A stretch of 64,000 nt of DNA from Streptomyces sp. SJL17-4 (GTDB lineage Bacteria > Actinomycetota > Actinomycetes > Streptomycetales > Streptomycetaceae). A model generated the notes under the pieces. That model was not told the origin of the DNA and made no database searches. It saw only the letters and a program-made list of their open reading frames with translations. Positions 42,990-51,572 of this stretch are shown piece after piece; within the stretch, counting starts at the first letter, position 1, and each line of letters begins with the position of its first letter. The position numbers were made by a program, and so were the translations under genes. The DNA lies in contig NZ_CP104578.1 in the NCBI RefSeq assembly GCF_036826855.1, forward strand, positions 1,612,001 to 1,676,000. The letters run 5' to 3'.

Positions 42990-43433
42990 TCAGTACTCGG
43001 CGGCCTCTGCGTACGTCTGGGAGAGCTCCGGCGAGCCCGTCATCGCCCAGTCGAGACCGGCCTCGACGACCTGGATCTCCCGGCCGGAGGCCAGCCGCAC
43101 CACCGGACCGCCGCCGGGCCACACCTGCCAGCGCGCGCCGGGTACGTTCCGCACGATCACGGTGCCGAGGTAGAGCCCGGCGTCATTGCCGATCCAGGGC
43201 AGCTCCTCCGGGTCGTCGCGCCAGCGGGGCGGCAGCTGGTCGAGCTCCTGGAGGGAACGCGGGGTGTCATCGAGTGCCACCCCGGACTGCGCGACCCGGG
43301 CGCGCAGCAGCTCGCACTCGGCGAGCAGCTCGGCCACACCGTCGGGGTCACGGTCGAAGGCCGCAGCCAGCGGGGAGTCGGTCGACTCGGGTGCGTGCCG
43401 CTTGCGCCAGTTGTCCAGGAATGGAATGTTCAT
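42990..43433 (-). CDS. Hypothetical protein (conserved streptomycete type, DUF6278-like)
   Basis: Protein of 147 residues. It begins MNIPFLDNWRKRHAPEST, has a helical region (LLAECELLRARVAQSGVAL, about residues 35-53), then a beta-rich half (GLYLGTVIVRNVPGARWQVW, VVRLASGREIQVVEAGLDWA). It resembles a conserved family of streptomycete proteins of unknown function; the DUF name is from memory and should be confirmed. It lies between the glu operon promoter region and exonuclease III, on the same strand as both. Confidence 0.7.
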   Translation of the reverse strand: MNIPFLDNWRKRHAPESTDSPLAAAFDRDPDGVAELLAECELLRARVAQSGVALDDTPRSLQELDQLPPRWRDDPEELPWIGNDAGLYLGTVIVRNVPGARWQVWPGGGPVVRLASGREIQVVEAGLDWAMTGSPELSQTYAEAAEY

Positions 43434-43516
43434 CCGAACAGCGTCGCACCGTCACCTCCTGGTCGACCACCCGGCGCGCGGAGATCGTTCCCGCGGCCGG
43501 GCCGGGCGCGCGTCCG

Positions 43517-44296
43517 CTACACGTCGAGGTCGACCACGACGGGCGCGTGGTCCGAGGCGCCCTTGCCCTTGCGCTCCTCGCGGTCGACGTAGCTGTCCGT
43601 GACGGCCTCGGCGAAGGGCTTGTTGCCGTAGACCAGGTCGATGCGCATGCCCCGGTTCTTCGGGAAGCAGAGCTGGCGGTAGTCCCAGTAGGTGAAGGGG
43701 TGGTCGTACTTGAGGGGGCGCGGGACCACGTCGGCCAGACCGGTCTCACGGAGGCCGGCGAGCGCGGCCCGCTCGGGCTCCGTCACGTGCGTCAGGCCCT
43801 CGAAGACCGTGCGGTCCCAGACGTCGTCGTCGGTCGGCGCGATGTTGTAGTCGCCGAGGACCGCGAAGGGCCTGTCCCCCGCCGCGTCGTCCGCGACGGC
43901 CGCCTTCAGGGCCTCCAGCCAGCGCAGCTTGTACGCGTAGTGCTCGTGCTCGACCTCCCGGCCGTTCGGCACGTACACCGACCAGACGCGGACCGGGCCG
44001 CAGGTCGCGGAGATCGCCCGGGGCTCATCGAGCTCGTCGTACGCCGGGCCGCCGGGCAGCCCCATGACGACGTCGTCGAGGCCGACGCGGGAGACCAGGG
44101 CCACGCCGTTCCACCGGCCCGTGGCGTTGACCACGGACTCGTACCCGAGGGCGCGCAGCTCCTCGGTGGGGAACTGCTCGGCGGTGCACTTGGTCTCCTG
44201 GATGCACAGCACGTCCGTGCCGCTGCTCTCCAGCCAGGCGAGGAGTCGGGGCAGTCGGGCGGTGATCGAATTGACGTTCCAGGTGGCGATGCGCAT
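43517..44296 (-). CDS. xthA: Exodeoxyribonuclease III
   Basis: AP endonuclease/exonuclease of 259 residues for base-excision repair. Motifs in order: MRIATWNVNSITARLPRLL, LCIQETKC with the metal Glu, YVPNGREVEHEHYAYKLRW, VLGDYNIAPTDDDVWD, RGMRIDLVYGN and the terminal GASDHAPVVVDLDV. The ATG at 44296 lies seven bases after TAGGCT and has no ribosome binding site, so the mRNA looks leaderless. Confidence 0.95.
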   Translation of the reverse strand: MRIATWNVNSITARLPRLLAWLESSGTDVLCIQETKCTAEQFPTEELRALGYESVVNATGRWNGVALVSRVGLDDVVMGLPGGPAYDELDEPRAISATCGPVRVWSVYVPNGREVEHEHYAYKLRWLEALKAAVADDAAGDRPFAVLGDYNIAPTDDDVWDRTVFEGLTHVTEPERAALAGLRETGLADVVPRPLKYDHPFTYWDYRQLCFPKNRGMRIDLVYGNKPFAEAVTDSYVDREERKGKGASDHAPVVVDLDV

Positions 44297-44303
44297 GTGC
44301 GCA

Positions 44304-44309
44304 AGCCTA
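44304..44309 (-). promoter_or_regulatory. Leaderless -10 box TAGGCT of xthA
   Basis: On the minus strand TAGGCT is followed by TGCGCAC and the ATG at 44296. No Shine-Dalgarno sequence is present. Confidence 0.5.
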
Positions 44310-44373
44310 CGTGCGGGGTCCGACAATCGGCGCCGTTGCGGTCCGGAGGGCGTCGGGGGCCCGACGGCCCGGC

Positions 44374-45009
44374 TCAGAGCTCGGCGGAGGCGCCGGGGGC
44401 GAGCCGCTGGTGGTCGGTGCCGCCGAGCGCACCGATCTGACGGTCGTAGATGGGCCGGGCGAGATCCGTGAGCAGGGCGTCGTGGATGTCGTACGCCCGG
44501 CGCGGCCGGACCTCGCGCACGTAGTCGATGACCTCGGAGATCTTGTTCCACGGGGCCATCACGGGGAGCAGCAGCGTGTCCACGGGGTGGTCGGGCACGG
44601 TGAGCGCGTCGCCGGGGTGGAAGACGGCCCCGCCGTCGACGAGGTACCCCACGTTGGTGATGCGCGGGATGTCCGGGTGGATCACGGCGTGCAGCTCGCC
44701 GTGCACCTGGACGTCGAAACCGGCGGCCGTGAACGTGTCACCGTGTCCGACGGTGTGCACGCGGCCCGGGAAGGCCGCCGAGAGCTGGTCGGCGACGCTG
44801 CGCAGCGTCCAGATCTCGGCGGCCGGGTTGGCCTCCAGAGCGGCCCGCAGGCGGCTCTCGTCGAAGTGGTCGGGGTGCTCGTGCGTCACGAGCAGGGCGT
44901 CGGCCCCGAGGACCGCGTCCTCCTCGGTGAACATGCCGGGGTCGAGGACGAGCGTCCGCCCGTCCTTCTCCAGCCGCACGCACGCGTGGGACTTCTTCGT
45001 CAGCTTCAC
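44374..45009 (-). CDS. MBL-fold metal-dependent hydrolase (UlaG-like)
   Basis: Metallo-beta-lactamase-fold protein of 211 residues. The metal site is LLVTHEHPDHFDESRL (about residues 41-56), with further His/Asp ligands in VFHPGDALTVPD and the late ARRAYDIHDAL-type region (PRRAYDIHDALL). It is short, like YtnP/UlaG-type hydrolases; the substrate is unknown. It starts with GTG at 45009, six bases after TAGCCT, whose TAG is the stop codon of pcaL, so it is probably leaderless. Confidence 0.88.
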   Translation of the reverse strand: MKLTKKSHACVRLEKDGRTLVLDPGMFTEEDAVLGADALLVTHEHPDHFDESRLRAALEANPAAEIWTLRSVADQLSAAFPGRVHTVGHGDTFTAAGFDVQVHGELHAVIHPDIPRITNVGYLVDGGAVFHPGDALTVPDHPVDTLLLPVMAPWNKISEVIDYVREVRPRRAYDIHDALLTDLARPIYDRQIGALGGTDHQRLAPGASAEL

Positions 45010-45015
45010 GGGGCC

Positions 45016-45021
45016 AGGCTA
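45016..45021 (-). promoter_or_regulatory. -10 box TAGCCT overlapping the pcaL stop codon
   Basis: On the minus strand TAGCCT is followed by GGCCCC and the GTG at 45009. Its TAG is the stop codon of the 45019-46269 gene. Third example of this layout in the window. Confidence 0.55.
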
Positions 45022-46269
45022 CGCCGGGGGCGTCGTCTCCTCCTCGACGACGCGGGCGACCACGCGCAGGGCGGTCTCGGCGGCGGGGAAGCCGCAGTAC
45101 ACGCCCGCGTGGAGGACGATTTCGCGGAGCTCCTCGGCGGACAGACCGTTGCGGAGGGCCGCGCGGGTGTGGTCGGCGAGGGCGTCCCGATGACCTCCGG
45201 CGATGAGGGCCGTCAGGGTGACGACGCTCCGGGTGCGCCGGTCGAGACCGTCCCGGCTCCAGACCTCGCCCCAGGCGTACCGGGTGACGAGGTCCTGGAA
45301 GGCGCTGTCGGCGTCGTCGGAGAGGGCCTGGTCCACATGGGCGTCGCCGAGGACCTCGCGCCGCAGCCCGAGCCCCTTCTCGTACGGGTCGGGGCGGCCG
45401 GCCTCGGTGGGCTCGGCGTCCGGGACCGGCTCGGCGGCGGGCACCGGGGCCGCGGGCAGCGGCGGCACGGTCAGGGTGCCGCTGGTGTCCGGGGCCGTAC
45501 CGGCGAAGTGCTCGATGAGCAGGTCGGTGACGGCGGCGGGCTGCTCGACGGGAGCCAGGTGCGAGGCGCCGGGGACGACGGCGAGCCGGGCGTCGGCGAT
45601 CCCCGCGACCAGGGTGCGGGCCTCGGCGGGGCCGGTGACCTGGTCCTCCGAGCCGACGAGGACGAGCGCCGGGATGGCGATCCGGTCGAGGGCCTCCCGG
45701 ACGTCGAAGACGGCGAGGGCCTCGCAGGCGGCGATGTAACAGGCGGGGTCGGTCGTCCGGACCATCTGCACGGCCCAGTCCACGATCGCGGGCTGCGCGC
45801 CCGCGAACACCGAGGTGAACCACTGCTCGGGCGCGGTGCGCGCCATCGGCTCCAGACCGTTGGCGCGGACGATGACACCGCGCTGGCGGAACTCGTCGGC
45901 GCTGCCGAACCGGGGCGAGGTGGCGACCAGGGCGAGGGAGGCGACCCGGTGGGGGGCGCGCAGGGCCAGGTCGAGGCCGACGGCGCCCCCGAGGGAGCAG
46001 CCCGTGTACCCGAAGCGCTGGACGCCGATCGAGTCGAGGGTGGCGAGGAGCCGGTCACCGAGTTCGGCGACGGAGGTGAAGGGCTCGGCGGGCGCCCCGC
46101 CGTGCCCGGGAAGGTCGAAACGGACGACCCGCCAGTCGCGGGTGAGTTCCGGTATCTGCCGGTCCCACATGTGCCAGGTGGTGCCCAGGGAGGGTCCCAG
46201 CACGAGGACGGGAGCCGTTTCTTGCCCGTCGACGCGGTATTGCAGGGTGTTCGATGATGTCTCGCTCAC
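45019..46269 (-). CDS. pcaL: Bifunctional 3-oxoadipate enol-lactonase / 4-carboxymuconolactone decarboxylase PcaL
   Basis: Fusion enzyme of 416 residues for two consecutive steps of the protocatechuate branch of the beta-ketoadipate pathway. Residues 1-260 are an alpha/beta hydrolase with nucleophile GCSLGGAVGLD, Asp in VGSEDQVTG and His near ASHLAPVEQP. Residues 295-416 are the decarboxylase domain (RREVLGDAHVDQAL, VTLTALIAGGHRDALADHTR, LHAGVYCGFPAAETALRV). A low-complexity Pro/Glu linker joins them. No other pca genes are adjacent. GTG at 46269 follows GAGAGGG by about 8 bases. Confidence 0.9.
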   Translation of the reverse strand: MSETSSNTLQYRVDGQETAPVLVLGPSLGTTWHMWDRQIPELTRDWRVVRFDLPGHGGAPAEPFTSVAELGDRLLATLDSIGVQRFGYTGCSLGGAVGLDLALRAPHRVASLALVATSPRFGSADEFRQRGVIVRANGLEPMARTAPEQWFTSVFAGAQPAIVDWAVQMVRTTDPACYIAACEALAVFDVREALDRIAIPALVLVGSEDQVTGPAEARTLVAGIADARLAVVPGASHLAPVEQPAAVTDLLIEHFAGTAPDTSGTLTVPPLPAAPVPAAEPVPDAEPTEAGRPDPYEKGLGLRREVLGDAHVDQALSDDADSAFQDLVTRYAWGEVWSRDGLDRRTRSVVTLTALIAGGHRDALADHTRAALRNGLSAEELREIVLHAGVYCGFPAAETALRVVARVVEEETTPPA

Positions 46270-46347
46270 CCGCTAGACCCTCTCATCTCCCACGACCGCC
46301 CCTTTGACCGGGGGCACGGGTGGAACGCCTTCACCGGTCCGACCAGG

Positions 46348-46595
46348 TCAGCCGATGATGGCGACCGGGGCGTCCCAGGCGTTGCGGTCGACGGTGATGG
46401 TGTGGCCGCCGCGGGATTCCCTGCTGGTGGCCTGGTACTGGTGGCCGCGGCTGTGGTCGGTGTACAGCTTCGGGTCCCAGGGCCAGTCCGCGGTGGTGGT
46501 CTGCCGGTCGTTCCACAGGGCGTACCAGAGATTTCCCGGCAGGGCGGCTGCGCCCCGACGTAGAGCGGGAGGACACGCCGGCCGAGCGTGTCCAT
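46348..46595 (-). pseudogene. Remnant of a DUF1906 (Rv2525c-like) glycoside-hydrolase-like gene
   Basis: The last 60 or so codons read LWYALWNDRQTTTADWPWDP, then KLYTDHSRGHQYQATSRE and GGHTITVDRNAWDAPVAIIG before the stop. This matches the C-terminal end of the DUF1906 glycoside-hydrolase-like domain. The expected 150-200 upstream residues are missing. Upstream, the only methionine start (46595) is in a different frame and the in-frame extension is non-coding. I read it as a truncated, possibly frameshifted remnant of a secreted cell-wall-related protein; a short GTG-initiated peptide is less likely. Confidence 0.45.
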
Positions 46596-46604
46596 AGCCC
46601 GGTT

Positions 46605-46778
46605 TCACAGGTGCGGAGGGCGACCCGCCTTCCCGCCCCGGCGCTCGGCCGACGCGCCTCGGGCCTCCTCCTGCATCCGTCGGCCCTCCGCCCGGTCGGC
46701 GGGGTTCTGCAGGACTTTGCCGTCGGACTCCTTCATCATTCCCCGTACGCGCTTGAGCGTGTCTTTCAGGATGCTCAT
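46605..46778 (-). CDS. Small hypothetical charged protein
   Basis: Protein of 57 residues beginning MSILKDTLKRVRGMMKESDG. It is highly basic and charged with an Arg/Glu-rich helix (ADRAEGRRMQEEARGASA), no cysteine and no membrane segment. ATG at 46778 has GGAG 9 bases upstream on the minus strand; ATG two codons earlier is too close to the same site. The pattern recalls small CsbD-like stress proteins, but no motif confirms this. Confidence 0.5.
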   Translation of the reverse strand: MSILKDTLKRVRGMMKESDGKVLQNPADRAEGRRMQEEARGASAERRGGKAGRPPHL

Positions 46779-47005
46779 CGTCATCTGCTCCAGGTTCCTC
46801 TGCTCGAATCGGTGGCATCGGCCCGTGCCGCGTACCTTCCCGAAGGAGGAGACGTAAACCATGCGATAAGGAGCTTTTCCGGAGAATTCACCTGGCGCGT
46901 GCGGTGCGATCGACCGGACGGCACGTGCGGCCGATAATGGGATCTATGCGTCACACCGCAAGGAAACCGCATGGACCGCCGACCTTGACGGTCAAGGGGC
47001 GGGAC

Positions 47006-47200
47006 ATGCGCGTGCGCACCATCGGTTTCGTGGTTCTCGCCGCCCTGGCCATCTGGTTCATCGCGGCCAACACCGGTTCGATCACCATCAGGCTCTGGAT
47101 CCCGACGGTCACCCTTCCGCTGTGGATCGTCCTCACCGTCACCCTCCTCGTGGGCATCGCCCTCGGCCTGCTCGTCGCCCGGCGCCGCGCGCAGCGGTGA
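47006..47200 (+). CDS. LapA-domain small membrane protein (DUF1049)
   Basis: Protein of 64 residues with two transmembrane helices: IGFVVLAALAIWFIAANTGS (about 5-24) and LWIVLTVTLLVGIALGLLVA (about 38-57), ending in RRRAQR. The first helix with Asn-Thr and the following SITIRLWIPTV strand is the LapA/YciS pattern. ATG at 47006 was chosen because AAGGGGCGG lies just upstream; two in-frame methionines further upstream would add a non-hydrophobic leader. Family members assist lipopolysaccharide or envelope assembly in Gram-negatives; the actinobacterial role is unknown. Confidence 0.75.
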   Translation: MRVRTIGFVVLAALAIWFIAANTGSITIRLWIPTVTLPLWIVLTVTLLVGIALGLLVARRRAQR

Positions 47201-47201
47201 A

Positions 47202-47257
47202 GCGACGGCGGCGAAGCGGCGGCGAAGCGGCGGCGGCGAAGCGGCGGCGGCGAAGCA
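47202..47257. repeat. GCGGCGGCGAA microsatellite-like repeat
   Basis: Five GCGGCGGCGAA-type units with slipped GCG triplets directly follow the LapA-like stop codon. The length variation of the GCG runs suggests polymerase slippage. No hairpin or gene is visible in it. Confidence 0.7.
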
Positions 47258-47294
47258 CGCGCTTCCGTCCCGGCGGCCGCCGCCGGGCGGGTGG

Positions 47295-48398
47295 TCAGTC
47301 GCTGTCGCCCGTCGTGATCCGGACGCACTCCCCCACCACCTCGGCCAGGTCCCGGCTCTCGCGGTGGAGGCTCCGCTGGACCTGTGCGCCGCCGCCGTGG
47401 TCGAGCAGCGCGGCGATGGCCGGACGGGCCGAGTCGAGGTCGCCGTCGTCCCGTAGCGCGTCCTGGACGTGGTCCAGCAGGATGCCCAGCGCCGCCTCCG
47501 CCGGGGTCTCACGCATGGTGCGGGGGTCGAGGAGCGGCCCGTCCAGTCCTGACCGGGCAGCCCGCCAGGCCGCAAGACGCAGGAGTCCCGTGGGGATGCG
47601 CGCCGGTGGTTCGCCGCTCCGCCAGGCACGGGCGGCGGTCTCGACGAGCCCCCGGGCGAGGGTGGCGACGAGCACCGTGGTGTCCGGCCGCAGACAGACG
47701 TCGGCGACGCGAATCTCGACGGTCGGCCAGCTGTGGGACAGCCGGGCGTCGAAGTAGACCATGCCCGGGTCCCGGAGAACCCCGGTCGCCAACATGTCCC
47801 GGACCCGGTCCTTGTAGCCGCTCGCGTCGCCGAACGGCTCGTACGGCCCGGCCGACGGCCATCGGTTCCAGACCCGGCTGCGGTAGCTGCTGTATCCGGT
47901 GTCCTGGCCGTTCCAGAAGGGCGAGTTGCCACTGACGGCCGTCAGAAGGTGCAGCCAGGGGCGGATGCGGTCGAGCACCCCGACACCCTCCTCGTCGGAT
48001 TCCACCGAGACGTGTACATGGCAGCCGCAGGTGAGCTGCTCCTGGGTGGTGAGGGCGAACTGCTCGGCCATCCACCGGTACCTGCGGCCGAGGTTCAGTG
48101 ACGGCTTCACCGGCAGCGGTGAGGTGGCCAGGGCGGCGATCCGGGCCCCGGCCCGCTCGGCGTGGCGGGCGGCCTCGCCCCGGCACCGCACGATGTCCTC
48201 GCGCAGTTCACGCATGTCGGACACGGGTTTGGTGGCGAACTCCAGCTGCTCCTGGTGCAGTTCCTTCTCGAAGACGCCCGGCGGCTCCTCTCCGCCGTCG
48301 TGGGCCGCCACGGCCAGGACGGTGGAGGACATGGCGAGCGGCTCGCCGGTCGTCGGGCTGACCAGCAGCAGTTCCTCTTCCACTCCTACAGTGCGCAT
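47295..48398 (-). CDS. Carboxylate-amine ligase, glutamate-cysteine ligase family 2 (YbdK-like)
   Basis: ATP-grasp-like ligase of 367 residues. It opens with MRTVGVEEELLLVSPTTGEP, the GCS2/YbdK signature, and has HQEQLEFATKPVSDMRELRE, CGCHVHVSVESDEEG and a late LSHSWPTVEIRVADVCLRPD. Such enzymes have weak glutamate-cysteine ligase activity or make other gamma-glutamyl amides; actinomycetes use mycothiol, so glutathione synthesis is not implied. ATG at 48398 follows AGGAAGG. The in-frame extension further upstream lacks family similarity. Confidence 0.88.
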   Translation of the reverse strand: MRTVGVEEELLLVSPTTGEPLAMSSTVLAVAAHDGGEEPPGVFEKELHQEQLEFATKPVSDMRELREDIVRCRGEAARHAERAGARIAALATSPLPVKPSLNLGRRYRWMAEQFALTTQEQLTCGCHVHVSVESDEEGVGVLDRIRPWLHLLTAVSGNSPFWNGQDTGYSSYRSRVWNRWPSAGPYEPFGDASGYKDRVRDMLATGVLRDPGMVYFDARLSHSWPTVEIRVADVCLRPDTTVLVATLARGLVETAARAWRSGEPPARIPTGLLRLAAWRAARSGLDGPLLDPRTMRETPAEAALGILLDHVQDALRDDGDLDSARPAIAALLDHGGGAQVQRSLHRESRDLAEVVGECVRITTGDSD

Positions 48399-48460
48399 GG
48401 GCCTTCCTGTGCCTGTGCGAAACGGGTGGCTGCTGTGACGTATGCCCCGCCCGGCGGGCC

Positions 48461-48705
48461 TCAAGCCCTGCGGTCGGCCTCGGTCGGGGGGCTCGCGTTC
48501 CCGGCCGCCGCCTCAGCCGGCGCGCTCGTCGCCGCGGCCGCCAGGACCGCGCCGGGCAGCAGCGGCAGAGGCAGCGGCAGCGGCAGCCACGGAACACGCT
48601 TGGCGAGCAGCAGGTGCTGTGTCCACATCCAGATGCCCGCGCGGCGAACAGCAGCGGCAGGGCGGCCAGGAAGGCTGAGCCGCCCAGCGCTCCATCCGGC
48701 CCCCT
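48461..48705 (-). pseudogene. Frameshifted remnant of a small membrane protein gene
   Basis: In the 321-bp gap between the YbdK-like start and the next gene, two reading frames each show coding character. One gives GGSAFLAALPLLFAARA. About 48640 it breaks, and the next frame continues IWMWTQHLLLAKRVPWLPLP, then PLLPGAVLAAAATSAPAEAA up to a stop at 48461. Together they resemble one hydrophobic protein broken by a single indel. No start codon with a ribosome binding site is evident. CTG/CCG repeats could have caused slippage. Confidence 0.35.
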
Positions 48706-48719
48706 CCGGGCATCCGGCC

Positions 48720-50015
48720 CTACGCCCGGACGGGCGTTTCCTCGTCGGCGTCCGCGGGCTCCGCCCCGAGGAACCCGACCACCGCGAAGGCGAACAGCAG
48801 GGCCAGGGCGAGACCGACGACCACCCAGGCGGTGGGGTGGTCCCACAGGACGTACACGAGGGCGGCCACGGCCACCAGGATCCAGATGATCCACGTCCGG
48901 TACCGGCGGACGAAGGGGCCGACCGGGCCCGTCCGCAGACCGGCCCGGTCCGCCGCGGTACGGGTCGCGTCGATGCCGGAGTTCCACATGCGGCGGGTGA
49001 CGACGGCAGGGCGGCTGGGGCCGGTGAGCCAGGCCGCGAAGGCGACCACCAGGCCGAGGACCACCACCATGCGGACCGTGGTGCGCAGGAAGTGGATCAG
49101 CGCGTCGTAGACGGACCCGGCGGCGGCCTGGGAGACGGTGTCGGGCAGGGCGTTGAGGTAGACCGTACGGAAGACGGTCAGGGCGATGCCGAGGACGAGG
49201 GCCGCGGCGGCGACACCGATCGCCGAGGCGGTCACGGTGCGGCGGCGATGGCTGGACAGCAGGATTCCCGCGACCACCAGCAGCAGGGCGAGCACGGGAA
49301 GCCACAGCCCCATGACCTGGAGCAGGCGGAACCCGGTCTTGACCTTGCCGATGTCGTCGGACGTGACGACCGTGAAGTCGGTGTGGATCTCCGGGATCCG
49401 GCCGGCCACGGTGAGTCCCGAGTCGACGAGCCGCCCCTTGACCCGCTCGATCACGGGTGCGAGATCGACCGTCACGGTGTTGTTGTCGATCTGTACGGCT
49501 CCGTCGCCGCTGCCGGTCAGGGCGCGGACGACGGAGGTGTGGACGGCCCGGTTGGCGTCGGTCCAGACCGTCTCGAAGGCGTCCGAGGCGACGACCTCCT
49601 GCGCCTTGTCGTGGACGAAGCTGCCGAGTGCGCTCTCCAGCGAGCCTCCGAGCTTTCCGAGCCCCTTGGCGAGCAGCGGACGTTGTTCGGGGGCGACCCC
49701 CTCCAGGAGGTCCTCCAGGTCGAGGTGGTCCATCACCGCGGTGGTCACCCGGTTCGCGACCGCCGCCTGCACGTCCTCGTCGGAGGCGAGGGGGGCGACG
49801 GTGGAGACGTACCGGTCGGTGTCGCCGACGATGTCGGCGGTCCACGCGGCGACGATGCCGAGCGGAACGAGGACGCATCCGATCACGATGAGCACGGCGG
49901 CCAGGAACGAACGGCCGCGGTGCCGAGGGGCCGGCCGGGCGGCCGTCTCCCCCTCCAGCGCGGCGACCCGCGCCCGCAACGCGGCCAGTTCGTTCGTGTT
50001 CTCGTCGTCCGGCAC
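48720..50015 (-). CDS. Hypothetical integral membrane protein with large extracytoplasmic loop
   Basis: Protein of 431 residues. A short coiled-coil-like N-terminus (NELAALRARVAALEGE) precedes the first membrane helix (FLAAVLIVIGCVLVPLGIVA, about residues 37-56). A loop of about 175 residues follows (SLESALGSFVHDKAQEVVAS, IPEIHTDFTVVTSDD), then three to five further helices around 230-290, 315-335 and 375-420. No catalytic motif is visible. GTG at 50015 has GAGGAGGCG upstream. It lies upstream of, and on the same strand as, the remnant at 48461. Confidence 0.75.
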   Translation of the reverse strand: MPDDENTNELAALRARVAALEGETAARPAPRHRGRSFLAAVLIVIGCVLVPLGIVAAWTADIVGDTDRYVSTVAPLASDEDVQAAVANRVTTAVMDHLDLEDLLEGVAPEQRPLLAKGLGKLGGSLESALGSFVHDKAQEVVASDAFETVWTDANRAVHTSVVRALTGSGDGAVQIDNNTVTVDLAPVIERVKGRLVDSGLTVAGRIPEIHTDFTVVTSDDIGKVKTGFRLLQVMGLWLPVLALLLVVAGILLSSHRRRTVTASAIGVAAAALVLGIALTVFRTVYLNALPDTVSQAAAGSVYDALIHFLRTTVRMVVVLGLVVAFAAWLTGPSRPAVVTRRMWNSGIDATRTAADRAGLRTGPVGPFVRRYRTWIIWILVAVAALVYVLWDHPTAWVVVGLALALLFAFAVVGFLGAEPADADEETPVRA

Positions 50016-50127
50016 AGGCGCCTCCTCGCGGTGTGCCCTCAGCCAATCCCGCCCGTATGGTTCCGGCCAGACGGGGCGGAGCGAACGGGTGAGAACACGA
50101 TCCGAGACGGCCTCCCCTCGCCGGACC

Positions 50128-50364
50128 TCACCGGCTGACGTACGGCAGCAGTGCCATCTCCCGGGCGTTCTTGATGGCGGCGGCGACCTGTCGCTGCTGC
50201 TGGGCGGTGATCCGGGTGACGCGGCGGCTGCGGATCTTGCCGCGGTCCGAGATGAACTTCCGGAGCAGGTCGGTGTCCTTGTAGTCGATGTACGTGATCT
50301 TGGCGGCGTCGAGCGGGTTGGGGCGGCTCTTCACGGGCTTGCGGGGTTCGGGGCGGCGTGCCAC
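50128..50364 (-). CDS. rpsR: 30S ribosomal protein S18, cysteine-free paralogue
   Basis: Ribosomal protein of 78 residues. [20 protein letters not shown] (about 16-35) and [20 protein letters not shown] are the S18 core, and there is no cysteine. It is the alternative copy used when zinc is scarce, so that zinc-binding ribosomal proteins can be replaced. GTG at 50364 follows GAGGAG by about 8 bases. It ends a minus-strand run L33, L31, CobW-like, S18, the order known for the Zur-controlled cluster of S. coelicolor. Confidence 0.94.
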   Translation of the reverse strand: MARRPEPRKPVKSRPNPLDAAKITYIDYKDTDLLRKFISDRGKIRSRRVTRITAQQQRQVAAAIKNAREMALLPYVSR

Positions 50365-50420
50365 GGGGGCTCTCCTCAGATGTTTTCGTTCGGCCGGGTC
50401 GGGCTGGACGGGCGGGTGGG

Positions 50421-51572
50421 TCAGGCGGCGTCGAGGAGGGGGGCGAAGGCGGCGGGGAGGTGCTTCCAGCCGTCCGGCCCGGCCCGGTACTCCTCGTCGG
50501 TGAGGAGGCAGGACTCCAGGAGCCGTTCCAGTCCGTCGCGGTCCAAGCCCGGCGAGGTGAAGACGAGGTGCTGGCAGCAGTCGCCGTGCTCGGGATGCCA
50601 GTCCAGGGCGGCGGCGGCCCTGCGCATCGGCGGGACCAACTCCCAGGCGGCGTCCGGCAGGGCGGCGAGCCAGGGGCCGGCGCTCTCCACGCACAGCGCA
50701 CCGCCCGCGGCGTCCCAGGCGAGCAGGGTGTCGGGCCGGTCGGCGAGCCAGAACCGGCCGCGGCTCCGGGCGGCCGCGCAGCACAGGTCCTCCAGCGCCT
50801 CGAACAGGCGCTCCGGGTGGAAGGGGCGTCGGCGGTGCCAGACGAGGGTCGCCACCCCGGCGTCGTCCGCGTCCTGGGGCAGCAGGGCGCACGCGGGGTG
50901 CTGCGCCGCGGCGGCGGCCTCGATGTCGAAGCCGGCGAAGGCGGCTGCGGCGAGGTCGTCCGAGGCGGCCGCCACCCGGCGCGCGGTGGGGTGCAACTGG
51001 GCGAGCAGCGCCCGGTCCTCGTCGTCGGCCTCCGCGTTGTCGACGAGGGCGAGGACGGGCGCGTACTCCAGCTGACGGGCCCAGGTGTCGCCGATGGTGC
51101 GCCGGTCGGTGGGTGCGGCGGCGAGGCCCGCTTCGGCGAGGTCGTCACCGTTGGCGAGGTAGGGCAGGACGAGAGCGGGGTCCACCGCGGTGATCACGTT
51201 CGTGAGGACCAGATCGTCTCCGGCGTGCGCCGCGACGACCTCGGCCATCGCCTTCGGCTCGACCGAGTCCCACAGTTCGACCACGGCGAGCCGGGTCGGT
51301 CCGGAACGGGCCAGCCGCTCCAGCTCCGGTACGAGGTCCTCGCGCAGCGCGCAGCACGCGCAGTCGTTGACGAGGGGGGTGCCGTCCTCGGACAGGAGCC
51401 CACTCGCGTCGCGGACGAGACGGCGCACCGTTCCGTCCGGCGCGCCCGCCAGGTCGTGATGGAGGGCGACGCTGCCGGGGACGGCCCGCAGGAGGCGGTC
51501 GACGACCTCCTTGCGGGCGTCCGAGTGGATCCCGGCGACGATCACGACGGGCAGCCGGGAATCCCGCGCCAT
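50421..51572 (-). CDS. CobW/COG0523-family protein with degenerate P-loop
   Basis: Protein of 383 residues from the family of putative metallochaperone GTPases. The CxCC metal motif is present ([18 protein letters not shown], about residues 67-84), as are the [17 protein letters not shown] and [20 protein letters not shown] segments and the CobW C-terminal domain with [20 protein letters not shown]. Where a GxxGxGKT Walker A should be, the sequence reads [20 protein letters not shown], with no GKT. The ATG shares its A with the L31 stop codon. Context implies zinc delivery or sparing. Confidence 0.85.
   Translation of the reverse strand: MARDSRLPVVIVAGIHSDARKEVVDRLLRAVPGSVALHHDLAGAPDGTVRRLVRDASGLLSEDGTPLVNDCACCALREDLVPELERLARSGPTRLAVVELWDSVEPKAMAEVVAAHAGDDLVLTNVITAVDPALVLPYLANGDDLAEAGLAAAPTDRRTIGDTWARQLEYAPVLALVDNAEADDEDRALLAQLHPTARRVAAASDDLAAAAFAGFDIEAAAAAQHPACALLPQDADDAGVATLVWHRRRPFHPERLFEALEDLCCAAARSRGRFWLADRPDTLLAWDAAGGALCVESAGPWLAALPDAAWELVPPMRRAAAALDWHPEHGDCCQHLVFTSPGLDRDGLERLLESCLLTDEEYRAGPDGWKHLPAAFAPLLDAA

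Noticed and set aside
45019..46269. A full protocatechuate degradation operon
   Set aside because: Flanking genes encode an MBL hydrolase and a glycoside-hydrolase-like remnant; no pcaGH, pcaB or pcaIJ genes are in the window.
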